From Symsagittifera roscoffensis (taxonomy: Eukaryota; Xenacoelomorpha; Acoela; Convolutidae): a DNA stretch of 64,000 nt. Below are positions 10,167-19,865 of this stretch, piece by piece. Location: positions 52,588,473 to 52,652,472 of the forward strand of contig NC_087062.1 of the NCBI RefSeq assembly GCF_963678635.1, read 5' to 3'. The notes below the pieces were generated by a model, which made no database searches, had not been told where the DNA came from, and saw only the letters and a program-made list of their open reading frames with translations. Every line of letters begins with the position of its first letter. Position 1 is the first letter of the stretch. Position numbers and translations under genes: made by a program.

Positions 10167-10449
10167 ATGGATGGAAGCTCCACTACAGGAATGCTGTCTT
10201 CATTAGCAACTTATGCGGACTCAGATGAAGAGATCGGAAACACACCTACAAATCAGGCTACAGAAGGCGTGGCTGAAGTGATTATAAATAATGTCGACGA
10301 CCGGAATTCTATTGAACTTGATGGTAAAAACATTGAAGAGATGAGCGAAAATGCCTCAGTAATGGGAAAACCAGAGGGTGGTAGTCAAGGCGGAGAGTAC
10401 AACATGCTTCCTAGTGAATTTGATAGTGATTATGATAGAGATTTTTCAG
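10167..10449 (+). CDS. SAP30BP: SAP30BP homologue, coding exon 1 (copy 2)
   Basis: The predicted protein is identical to that of 8133-8415, with the same upstream acceptor-like sequence and the same CAG|GTCAGT donor at its end. It lies 2,034 bp downstream of copy 1. Both copies splice in phase with exon 2. If a transcript started upstream and kept both exons, joining copy 1 to copy 2 would need the acceptor before the second ATG. That would put the short AT-rich segment before the ATG into the message. Use of one or the other by exon skipping is more likely. Confidence 0.75.
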
Positions 10450-11102
10450 GTCAGTGTCCTTGCTTTTTCTGGAAAGAGATAATAAGATAAATTAGATAGG
10501 ATCTGAGCTCACTGCTGGAAAGGGTTCACAATGAGAGCCTGAGCAGCAATTTTTCTAACGCGTTTTTTTTGATGCGAGAATTTCTTTGCTTGATTTAGCC
10601 CAATTTTATTTTACTCTTTTTATTGTTCCGATCATTGTCTCCGGGTTTGATTTAGTTATTGTTCCGACCATTTGAAATATTTGGACGAACTTTGTATTCG
10701 GGTGTATTTTTTTGTTTCTCACGCAAAATCAAGCATCACAAAAGAATTAGTTTTTAATTTTTGGTCTAATTTTGAGCTAATCATTTTTGTCAAATGTCAA
10801 AATAAGGTTTGCAGGCTTACGATAGCTTTTTTAATCTTAACTTAAGCCGCGTTATTTAGTTTTTTCGAGAAAAGTTAGTTTTTGATTTTCGGCATTTTGG
10901 GAGTCAAAAACTTCAAAAGTTCAAAGAAATTCTGCTGTTTTTCTCTGGTATATTTTTTTCGTTTTTCTAGTAATTTGCCAACAGAAACTGTTTTGCAAAT
11001 GGCAAATTTGACTATGACTGTCGAATATACCTTATTTCTATTTTTTCGTTTAGATCTTACTATCACACCACACAAAAACGATACTAATTTATACAGTTAG
11101 AA

Positions 11103-11471
11103 TTAAAATAACAACGTACCACATAAAACTGAAGCTTTTTCGTCAAAATGACATCATCAGTATCAATCTGAAGTAATATGTTTGATAACATTGCAAACCA
11201 AAGTAAAAAAAAACAAAGGAAAAGATAAAAAGAAAAAATAGAACAAAGGATTTTTGTCGTCAGAATACTCTGATACAAAGAAATAAGGCCTTATTTCTTT
11301 GTATCAGAGTATTCTGGCGAGAAATATCCTTTATTTTTTTCTTTCTTTTTATCTTTTCCTTTGTTTTTACTTTGGTTTGCATTGTTATCAAACAAATAAC
11401 TTCAGAATGATGCTGATGAGGTCATTTTGACGAAAGCGTTTCAGTTTACGTGGTACGTTGTTATTTTATTT
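11103..11471. repeat. PLE-A pLTR long hairpin, copy 2
   Basis: This is the second copy of the hairpin at 9070-9438, centred at 11288/11289, and it directly precedes the coding region of PLE-A. Its right arm contains a CTGATGA...GACGAAAGCG core at 11413 similar to a hammerhead ribozyme, but stem I pairing is poor. Confidence 0.85.
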
Positions 11472-14064
11472 CGATCTGTTCACTTATCAACGTAATGTAA
11501 CCTTTCCACTTTTTACGAAGTTATTACAAAACCGCAATCAGCACTTTTTGCGGGTCAACTACATTAAATGGTTGAAGAAAAGACGAAATATCTCTTACCG
11601 AAGGTCTTTCGTGTCGGAATGTCTGGCGAACGACCTTATCCCGAACTTTTTACGGTTCCGAGTACCAGAAAGTTGTTGTTTTGAGCAATCGATAGTGCAA
11701 ATTCCAGAACCGGTTGCTGAAAAAAGAACTCTCGCAGGTGAGTAAACAGCTTCCGGTGACTTTGCTGCGCCTTGATGAGGCAAGAAAAATTTTGGCCGCC
11801 GTTCTCCCGCCGTTGCTGACGCAAGGAATGGAACTCAAAAATTTCTCACCGCCACAGCAAGAAGATCACAGTGCTCGCGGACAAGCAACAGAAACCCCTC
11901 CGTGCCGTGGGCAACACAGTGAGAGTGTTGGGAGATATTAACCCTCCTAGTTTAGTGGTGGATCTGCTCTTCCTTGGCACGAAGCACCCGATCCTCGACA
12001 AGTTCGATGAGACCTCCTTCTTGGCGGACTTTGATTCTTTTCTAAGGGCGACGAGACGGAAAGGAAATAAAAGTTACGACTTAAACGATTTGAAAGGTGC
12101 TGCTTTTAATTATGCGAGAGCTGCCAAAAAACAGAGACCAGACCGGGCCGTGGAGAAGGTGAAACAGTACTTGAAGAAGAACGACTTGAAAGCGGTCCTT
12201 TTCGACAAAGGTGCTGGGTACTGCTTGATGACGTCAGATGAGTACGAGTCACGTCTCAACTGTATTCTTAGTGGACAACAGTTTGACACGCTTGCCCCGG
12301 AAAAGAGGCCACTGGTCATCCGTGTGGAAGAATAGTTCATTCGTGAATTGCGTTCATTACTGGCGGCCAAGAAAGTTACGACTGGGTTCTTCGAGGAAGT
12401 CAAGTCCACAGGTTCCACACCAGCCCGCCTATACGGTCTCGCCAAGGTACATAAGAAGGACACCATTTTACGCCCTGTCCTGTCTTTACCTGGCAGTTGT
12501 TGCGACAAGCTGAACAAAACACTGGCCAAGTTGTTTGACGACATCCCCGGTTCGAACATTGAGACATGTCTTCGCAGATGAAAGAGCTTTTAAGAGCGGC
12601 TGTTCTGGAGGATGATGATGAGATGGTGTTCTCTATGGATGTCAAGAGTTTATACACCAATGTGCCTGTCCTGGAAGCCATTAATTTAGCGGCTGATAAG
12701 GTGTATCAACGGGAAGAACAACCGGCCTTCGACAAGTCGACGTTTATCCAGTTGATGCGACTTGCAGTGTGCAATATGTGTTTCCTCACCGGTGGCACGT
12801 GGTATACGCAGAGCGACGGGTTTGCCATGTGTTCCACACTTGCTGTCAATTTGGCTAATTTTTGGTTAAAGGAGTTTGAAGGTATTCTGGCGGGTGAACC
12901 TTTAGCGGATTCTACGACAGAGGTCACGCAGAACACAAATTCCAACACTTGCAAAGGCTGCTTGAAACGTGTGACATTCCGGGGCTTCTCGATCCGCTGC
13001 CACTGGTGCGCCACTTGGTACCATCGGAAGTGCGCGAACCTGTCATTGAAATAGATTAAGGAGTTTCAACGCGCCAAACGACCCTGGTTTTGTTGATGTT
13101 CCAGGACTTCGTTTAGTGCTCGGTCCACTACGCCTCCTGCTTATGTGTTTGGTCGCTACGTGGACGACATAATCAGGACGGCAAAGAAAGAAGAGGTTCC
13201 GGACATCCTGGCTGTGGCAAACTCTTTGCACCAGTGCTTGGAATTCACGATTGAAGAAGAAACAGAGGGAAAAATCCCCTTTCTGGATATGCTGCTAGAT
13301 CGAACAGCCAACCGAATCCCACTTCCTGGTACTCTAAACCAACGAACACTGGTCTCATAATGTCGTTTCGCGCCTGCGCCCCTACCAGGTATAAAAGAAA
13401 TATTATCGAGGGTTTTTTGCACCGTCTGTACAACACCACCTCGTCTTGGACAGCTTCGACCAGAGTCTGCGAAGATCACTTGGGAGAAAAATCAATAACC
13501 TCCGGACTTCTATGAACCCATCGTAGCAGACACTATCAGTGAGTTCCTTACCTCTGACACCAACGAGGATAACACCACGGGGCCCACGACTCGTAGCAAC
13601 ACTCCACTCAATAGGACTGAAAGACCGCTCCTAATTCTACAGTATAGAGGAACCATTTCCGATAAGCTACTTCAAAAAGTCAGAAGCTCCATTAATGGTT
13701 CTGTAGTTTTCACTACCCGCAAACTCAAGACCTTGTTGCCGTCCTTGAAAACGCCAATCCTAAAGATCTGAGAAGTCAAGTTGTGTATCAAATCGATTGT
13801 CCTGGATGTAATGCCAGCTATGTCGGCCAAACATGCCGTCATCTCACAACTAGACTGATGGAGCACAGGGAGGCGAATGCTCGTGTGGGCAGCCACTTTA
13901 GGGTGTGTGGTTTGAGTGCCGATAACATTATCGCCAAGATTTTTGACGTCTCGCCTGACAGGTCAAAGCTGTTGACGTTCGAAGCCCTCCATATTGCGAC
14001 GAAGAACCCTGCCTTGAACAACAGGGAGGAGTACCGCGCGCGAGAGCTGACCTTACGCCTGTAG
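11458..14064 (+). pseudogene. PLE-A polyprotein: RT with PHD-like insertion and GIY-YIG endonuclease, frame-disrupted
   Basis: Order of parts: an N-terminal region with CLANDLIPNFLRFRVPE (about 11620); DKG motif FDKGAGYCLM (12209); TPARLYGLAKVHKKD and RPVLSLPGS (12418-12495); RT motif A FSMDVKSLYTNVP (12629); motif B GFAMCSTLAVNLANFW (12820), where the usual Gly is Cys. Then come a zinc-finger segment (12944-13100), YVDDI (13157) and IPFLDMLLDR (13276). A C-terminal GIY-YIG domain with YQIDCPGC, SYVGQTCRHLTTRLMEH (about 13786-13865) and a LNNREEYRARELTLRL tail ends at 14064. DKG and C-terminal GIY-YIG are hallmarks of PLEs. A TAG at 12333, frameshifts near 12560 and 13360-13790, and stops near 13052 and 13098 show it is dead. 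Confidence 0.85.
12944..13100 (+). other. PHD-like zinc finger inside the RT of PLE-A
   Basis: Between motif B and YVDDI the frame reads CKGC, then VTFRGFSIRCHWC, then TWYHRKC, and after a stop PWFC and a final Cys. The spacing C-x2-C-x12-C-x2-C-x4-H-x2-C with a following W-F-C resembles a PHD (C4HC3) finger. TGA replaces one codon of the final Cys pair and TAG one codon after the His-Cys pair. Such a finger is not expected at this place in an RT. The same segment occurs in PLE-B. Confidence 0.7.
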
Positions 14065-14190
14065 CGGCCTTATTTCTTTTTATCTTTTCCTTTGTTTATA
14101 TTTTCCTTTGCTTTCCCCCGTTGATGCTGATGATGTCATTTTGACGAAAGCGCTTCAGTTTTATGTGGTACGTTGTTATTTTATTTTTGA

Positions 14191-14740
14191 CACTAATATA
14201 AGACAAAATGTCTTACGGTCCGTGCATTCTGTCATATTTGCTCAGTAACCGGCTATCCTTTTTTTCTAAGTTTTCTTTTACTCAAAACCAGGTACTGCAA
14301 CAAATTATCAGAATGGGTGGGTCGGTTGATATATCATATCAAAACTCTTTCAGTTGTGATTCGAATTACATATGTAAGTCCTGAAGAAGTAGTCTGTGTT
14401 CAGGAAAAATTGTTTAAAATTTTTGATTTTCAGCTTTATTTCGAGCAAATGAAGCGCTGATTTTCAGCTTTATTTCGAGCAAATGAAGCGAGCGAAGAGT
14501 TGTTAAAATAGGAAAGACTTTCATTTAAGCCGTGAAAAATTTTTTTTTAATTCCAAATAAACAAGTTTTTGAAGCTTCTCTTAGCGCTTTTTTGGGAACG
14601 AATGGTTTTGTCGAAACCCAAACTATTTGTATTTACCATATCAACCTTATTTCTCATTTGAAGCTATTGCTCATGAATTCGTTCATATGTTTTTCTTACC
14701 TTTTCGTATACACGTCTACATTACAAACAAAGATATATAT
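14191..14740. other. Intron 1 spacer without recognised genes
   Basis: This AT-rich stretch has a short direct repeat at 14431-14487, where a TTTTCAGCTTTATTTCGAGC unit ending in AAATGAAGCG is doubled. I see nothing else in it. Confidence 0.5.
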
Positions 14741-15408
14741 TCGTTTCACAAGTGCTTGGGTAGCGTGAGCCTGACCGCCGTATGTTGATAAAACTATTTG
14801 GCAAAACAACGCACCTTCAATTGTCAGTACTCGTGACTCATAATTCCTTCGTTTCTGTTTTCTGTCTTCGATACGTTTGTTGAATGTCGCCACTGTTCGT
14901 TTTGCAGAGTGGGCTGAACACCCGGACGTCAAACAGTACTTTCGCGAAATTCCCACCCCAAACACCACTTGCGCTGATGTCCATTCCGGCACCAGCTTGA
15001 GAGTTTGAACCTGTTGTCAAGGGTCGGTCTACTTTCTGCAGTTGAGGTTCCACCGCTACATCGTGGCAAACTTGTGACAAGACGTTCGCGAACAAGTCTA
15101 GTGTTTCATTCTGCCGAATTATGGAAAGTCCACCAGTCTCATGACTCAATGCCTGTTCAACATTGAAATCTTGCTTAAGCTCACTTGACAGGCATGTCAT
15201 CAGAGGTCAAGCCATATTTCAGACATATAGAAAGACGAAAGTTTGACCTGCTAAGTGAGAATCCTTCTGACTCCATGTGTAGCAATGTTAAACTTGCAGA
15301 GGCATCACGTTTGCTTGCTAGCCACAATATTTTCTTGAGATCATCAGGTGACTTCCAAAACTTCGCACAAATGTCTCTTTGATTTGTCTCGATTCTCTTT
15401 GTACACAT
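14700..15408 (-). pseudogene. Transposon-derived nuclease-like C-terminal domain, decayed
   Basis: On the minus strand, 15408-15181 reads ASLTLLHMESEGFSLSRSNF and RLSICLKYGL. After a frame break come FNVEQALSHETGGLSIIRQN, EVCHD-like VCHDVAVEPQLQ, and AGAGMDISASGVWG followed by LFDVRVFSPL and a YRRQKTETKEL segment. This is a repeat protein common in invertebrate genomes, of the form 'FTVEHAL.C..GGF...RHNEIRD', 'VSVEP.LQ', 'D...GFW...FFDVRVF'. The conserved D...D-V-R-V pattern suggests a PD-(D/E)XK-like fold, which is inference. A frameshift at about 15190 and a stop near 14838 show that it is a relic. Confidence 0.6.
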
Positions 15409-15992
15409 GATTTTTCTTTCTCTGCTGCAGACTGATGATATTTTCCGTCGGTTCAGAGCTTCAGGTTACAACAACTTTGGTTAGTGGTTCGCTAATGTGT
15501 AGCGAATTCTCATAGTGATTTTGGCAGGTTAGATCGGTGACACCTAGGCCTCCTTCTCTGCAAGGTAATTTCGCTACTTTTATTAGTCCTTTTAAGGTAT
15601 TTTGCTCGATGTTTGGTAAGAAAGTAAGAATCTATGCATGCTTGTAAGAGCTGTATCAGTTCTGTGATGTCTGAATTTGTTCTGAGAAGAAAGTTACAGT
15701 AATCATTAATTTATTGTAAAAATTAACTTGAAAAGTTTCTAAAACTGTCCAGAAAAATTGGATTGAAACCTAAGCGTTTTAGCTTAAATTCGAACAATTG
15801 AAATGGGTGAATAGGTGTTTTAATAGGCGATGCTTTTGTTGAAGCCTTTGAAATTTAAGTTTTAACCCAAGGAAACAAATTTTAAAAACTACCAATCGGG
15901 TTTAGCAATAAAAAGTTTCTAAATTTTCAAAAATTCTCTGTAAAACAATTTTTTTGAGATAAGTTTTATTCGTCTATGATTTATTTTTGCAG

Positions 15993-16130
15993 ATGGGGGA
16001 GAAAGAGAAAGAGCCAAAAAATGGAACAGCTGAGGTGATTCACGTTGACAATTGAAATTCTACAGAAACTTGATGGCAAATTTTTTGAAGAGATGAGCAA
16101 AAATGCTTAATTAAGGGAAACAAGAAGGTT
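15993..16130 (+). pseudogene. Decayed third copy of SAP30BP exon 1
   Basis: GCTGAGGTGATTCACGTTGA through AACTTGATGGCAAA, GAAGAGATGAGCAAAAATGC and GGGAAACAAGAAGG aligns in order with exon 1 from GCTGAAGTGATTATAAATAA to GGGAAAACCAGAGG. It has stops and small deletions. A TTTTTGCAG|ATG acceptor-like start remains at 15992. The divergence is far greater than between the two intact copies, so an older exon duplication preceded the recent tandem one. Confidence 0.7.
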
Positions 16131-16864
16131 GCATTGATCTCTGTTTACTTTTTGAAATGAGAACATCGAAGAATATTACGCGTTTTGGTTCTTTTTGATT
16201 TGTGATTGTACTTTTACTGAATTATTATCATAGCGAAGCTTTGCCGTTTTGTTTGATAAATTTGGCGTAGTATCAATATGAGTTTCAGTTCCATTTACCA
16301 CTTTCAAATTCATTTTGATTTTCTGCCATAAGTAATGTTTTCGGATAATGTTTGTCTGCCTAGTTTTTGGTGGCTTCGTTCTAGTTAGTTGCCAAAGCAT
16401 AAATTTTTGAAAAGGCCTTTTTAACTACTTTTGAACGTCATTTTCAAATGTTTTATTAGTCCTGTTAAATTAAACTGGCGTTATTCTTTTTTTTTGTTAA
16501 AACAATGTTTTTATTTTATTTTTACTTTTTCTTCACAAATAAAAAGAAACATACATTTTAGTTTTTATGTTTATGTGATAATGGTTTATGTGATAATGTT
16601 TATGTGATAAGGATTATTGTGTTTTTCTTTTGCATTGTTTCAACCGGCTAGTTTTTTGAAATTTTCTCTTGTTAGACTTTTGTTCACATAAAGTTCATAT
16701 ACGTCCACGATCAAAGCTGCAAGGAAGCACAGGTTCCCGCAGTGGAGAACTCTATTCGTCCTAATTATGTTTTTTTCCTAAGAAATTTGAAATTAGTAAT
16801 CATGTCTTCACCCAGAAAAGTTTTGGCATACTCCGGTATTTATGCCGTTGTACATTTGTGCGGT

Positions 16865-17055
16865 TGGACAATTTTCTTTGTTCCGGTTTATATCGGCGAG
16901 ATTTGTATTTACTCATATACTAGTGCAGTTGTTTTGGTTTTTGTTTTTTGTTAAGTGGTTCGCAATGATGACGACCATTTCAGATGATAGTTTCTCTGAT
17001 GATGCACACAATGTGCGAAAGCGCTCAGAGATAAACATTGATTGTATGCTTTGTT
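16865..17055 (+). repeat. PLE-B 5' pLTR
   Basis: This direct repeat begins TGGACAATTTTCTTTG and ends at ATGCTTTGTT. It is nearly identical to 19679-19865 and contains the hammerhead-like fold at 16990-17032. Confidence 0.85.
16990..17032 (+). ncRNA. Hammerhead-ribozyme-like fold, 5' copy
   Basis: Core CTGATGA is at 16996-17002 and GAAA at 17017-17020. Stem II is GCACA/TGTGC with loop CAA (17004-17016). Stem III is the self-complementary AGCGCT, as in minimal hammerheads that act as dimers. Stem I pairs GTTTCT (16990-16995) with AGAGAT (17027-17032), including two G-T wobbles. Cleavage would fall after C17026. One extra T (17003) sits between the core A and stem II, which departs from the consensus. 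Hammerheads in PLE pLTRs are established for the group. Confidence 0.65.
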
Positions 17056-19678
17056 ATTCATTCTGCTGGTATCAATTTTACTACCAACGTCACTTTGGAG
17101 GAAAATATTACTGCAAAGAGACATCTGGAACGTTTGGCTGAAGTACAGAAAGTGCCTTATTCGTCATCGAAAAAGCGTCTACCGGAAGAACTTTTTGAGA
17201 GACTGTCGCACGAATGACCTGATACCATGGGTTTTTGCAGTTCCGTGTCCCCGAGAATGGGTGTTTCGAAGAGATTATTGTACATAATTTCCAGCGACGC
17301 ATGTTGCGCAAAGAACTTGCCGCATCATTGCGAGCGATTGAGGATACGAGTAATCGTCTCGCGGTGCAGCGGTTGACAATAGCGAAACCTACCAGAGCAC
17401 ATAATGAGGATTGTAGTGTTCCATTCGCGCGCGCTTGCACGACAGGTGAATAAAGAAACATGTGAGCGTCATGACAAGAAAATAGCCGGTCTTGCGACGA
17501 AGCAGGATAAACCTCTCCGCGGTATTGGAACCACTGTGCGCACCATTGGTGATGTTGAACTCCCGCGCTGGGCTACTGATGTTTTATCATTGGGACTCAA
17601 GCACCCCGTTCGTACGAAGTTTATTGAGCTACATTTCTTGGCGGACGCTGATACTTTTCTAGCTGAATTGAAAAGAGAATGTGCAAGTGTCGACACTCTC
17701 AATGAGGTCAACGCCTCTGTGACTTGGTATATCAAGTCGGAAAAACATTAAGGTGCCCACCGACTTGTGGAGAAGGTTAGCAAGCACCTGAAGGACAATG
17801 CCCTCAGAGCGGTTCCTTTTGACAAAGGAGCAGGGCTCTGCATCATGAAAGAAACAGACTACAGCATGAGCTTGCAGAAAGTCCTCTTCTGTCGTCAATT
17901 CACAGAACTGCAGACTGAAGGAGCAAAACCACTTACCATCAAGATTGAGGAAGACCTCAATCAGGAACTCCTTTCTCTTTTGCGGGCTGGAAAAATTTCA
18001 GAACGCTTCTATAACGAACCCGTTCAACAGGTACACCGCCAAGATTGTATGGTCTCGCCAAAGTCCACAAAAAGGACACTCCGCTGAGACCTGTGCTCTC
18101 CTTGTCGGGTAGCATTTACTTAATCATTTACGTAGCATACACGACCTTAATCGCAAGCTTTCACTGTTTTTCCAAGACATAGCAGTTGCAAGTATTGAGA
18201 CATCCACTGTTGATATGAGGAATCGCCTTGTTGCTGCTGAGTTGGAACCAGACGAGGTGGTTTCCTCGATGGATGTGGAAAGTCTCTATACCAACGTGCC
18301 CGTGGTGGAAGCGATTCTCCTTGCAGCAGACAAGTTGTATGCAAGTGAAAAGCAGCCTCCCATTGATAAGGACACTTTTATTCGCCTTTTCAGTTTAGCA
18401 GTTACCAACGTGAATTTCATGGCTAACGGTCGATGGTACAATGCGACGGTGTTGCCATGGGATCAGCATTAGCGGTTATTTTAGCTAACTTGTGGCTCAG
18501 TCAATATGAGGGAGTCCTTTCCGGTGCAGACACCACTCTGTCGGTTAGCAATGCACGTTCAAGCTCCTTACAAGTGTTTGCATGCGCTGCCAAAACAAGG
18601 TTACCAAACGAGGCTACTCGATCAGATGTAATGTATGTCTCATCTGGTGCCATCGCAAATGCACGGATCTAAAAGTTGATGCCATCAGGAGGTACAGCCG
18701 CAACAAAACACCCTGGTATTGTGGTTGTCATTCCAACAGCGCTCGAGTGCAAGTCTGCATCCCGAAAGCCAAGTTTTGGCAGGTATGTCGACGACATTAT
18801 TAGAACAGCGAGAGTGACTGACATTGATGACATCATGTCACAGGCCAATAAACTACACCCGTGCCTCAGGTTCACTTCCGAAAGAGAAGTAAACAATAAA
18901 AACCGTTTCTGGACTTGATGGTGGAACATAAAGATAAGAAACTCAGGACGGCCTGGTATAGCAAGCCCGCGGATACAGATCTCATGTTGTCTTTCCGTTC
19001 ACGTGCCCCGAAACTGTACAAGCGAAATATCATAGAAGGTACAGCCTGTCGCATCAATAACACCACGTCGAGCTGGAACAAATTCCACTATTCACTAGTT
19101 TCAGCAAAGTGCATATTCGGGAAGAACCAGTACCCACCGCCATATTACGATCCCATAGTCGAGAACGCAATCAGTAAAGTGTTTACTCAAAAGGAACAAC
19201 GGGCTACAGATGCGAAATTGAAAGAAAGGAAGTCAAGTCCCACTCTGCTGATGGAATATAGAGGACACATTTCCGATCGTTTCAGTAGAATTATCAGGAA
19301 GGAAGATCACAGAAGCATGCGTTCTGTTTACCACACGGAAAATGAAAACTGTCTTACCTTCTTTGAAGAGCAAGATACCAGATGATCTGAAAAGCCGAGT
19401 CGTTTACGAAATGACCTGTTCTGGATGCAAGTCCAGCGATGTCGGTCAGACGACACGGCATTTGATAACCCGACTAGCAGAACATGCCCGTTTCAGCTCA
19501 CCCGTGGGAAGTCACCTCGAAACTGCATCGGAGAGGCTTCAGAAATTTGCTCCGATTCTGGACCAGACAAGATCCAGGACGACTACTAACGCCTGAGGCC
19601 CTCTATATCGCAAGGAGACAACCGACACTGAACCAACGCGAAGAATACAGGCAGCGACAGCTCACCCTCAAGTTGTGA
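17042..19678 (+). pseudogene. PLE-B polyprotein: RT with PHD-like insertion and GIY-YIG endonuclease, frame-disrupted
   Basis: The N-terminal region reads DCRTNDLIP, FRVPENGCFE and RRMLRKEL. The DKG motif is FDKGAGLCIM (17818). A PRLYGLAKVHKKD-type segment is out of frame near 18040. RT motif A is SSMDVESLYTNVP (18264), motif B DGVAMGSALAVILANLWL (18437), a PHD-like finger lies at 18579-18730, YVDDI at 18784 and a displaced IPFLD-like segment at 18890. The GIY-YIG region has YEMTCSGCKSSDVGQTTRHL (19408), where the usual Tyr before VGQ is Asp, and a LNQREEYRQRQLTLKL tail. At least six frame breaks make it non-functional. It is roughly half identical to PLE-A, so the two are separate families of one lineage. 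Confidence 0.85.
18579..18730 (+). other. PHD-like zinc finger inside the RT of PLE-B
   Basis: The frame reads CMRC, then KRGYSIRCNVC, then IWCHRKC, and 18 residues later PWYCGC. The pattern is C-x2-C-x12-C-x2-C-x4-H-x2-C-x18-C-x-C. It lies about 40 residues after motif B and about 20 before YVDDI. Residues shared with PLE-A are the ligands plus VT.RG.SIRC and PW[FY]C. The last Cys pair is C-x-C rather than the usual C-x2-C of PHD fingers. Confidence 0.75.
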
Positions 19679-19865
19679 TGGACACTTTTCTTTGTTCCGG
19701 TTTATATCGGTGAGATTTGTATTTACTCATATACTAGTGCAGTTGTTTTGATTTTTTTGTTAACTGGTTCGCAATGATGACGACCATTTCAGATGATAGT
19801 TTCTCTGATGATGCACACAATGTGCGAAAGCGCTCAGAAATAAACATTGATTGTATGCTTTGTTT
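19679..19865 (+). repeat. PLE-B 3' pLTR
   Basis: This direct repeat of 16865-17055 starts right after the TGA of the coding region and carries the second hammerhead-like fold. Confidence 0.85.
19799..19841 (+). ncRNA. Hammerhead-ribozyme-like fold, 3' copy
   Basis: The core, stem II and stem III match 16990-17032. Stem I pairs GTTTCT (19799-19804) with AGAAAT (19836-19841). One base differs from the 5' copy (G to A) and turns a G-T wobble into an A-T pair, so stem I is kept. Confidence 0.65.

Larger units (their letters stand above)
9911..11943 (+). repeat. Tandem duplication, copy 2
   Basis: This is the second copy of the unit described at 7877-9910. It differs by a few substitutions and one base in a T-run. 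It contains the second SAP30BP exon 1 and continues without interruption into the rest of PLE-A, so the PLE was already in the intron when the duplication happened. Confidence 0.9.
11289..14190 (+). mobile_element. PLE-A, Penelope-like retroelement
   Basis: The element has a pLTR right arm at 11289-11471, a decayed coding region at 11458-14064, and a 3' repeat at 14069-14190. The 3' repeat again shows the CTGATGATG...GAAAGCGCTTC core followed by a TTTTATGTGGTACGTTGTTA tail. It sits in SAP30BP intron 1 in gene orientation. Distance between the two CTGATGA cores (11413 and 14127) is 2,714 bp. Confidence 0.85.
16865..19865 (+). mobile_element. PLE-B, Penelope-like retroelement with direct pLTRs
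   Basis: Direct repeats of about 188 bp at 16865-17055 and 19679-19865 flank a decayed RT-endonuclease coding region. The stop codon of the coding region is immediately followed by the 3' repeat. Each repeat carries a hammerhead-ribozyme-like fold, giving a 2,809-nt cleavage unit. It lies in SAP30BP intron 1, same strand as the gene. Confidence 0.85.

Noticed and set aside
15429-15480. CTGATGATATTTTCCGTCGG as another hammerhead core
   Set aside because: No GAAA and no stem II or stem I pairing follow.
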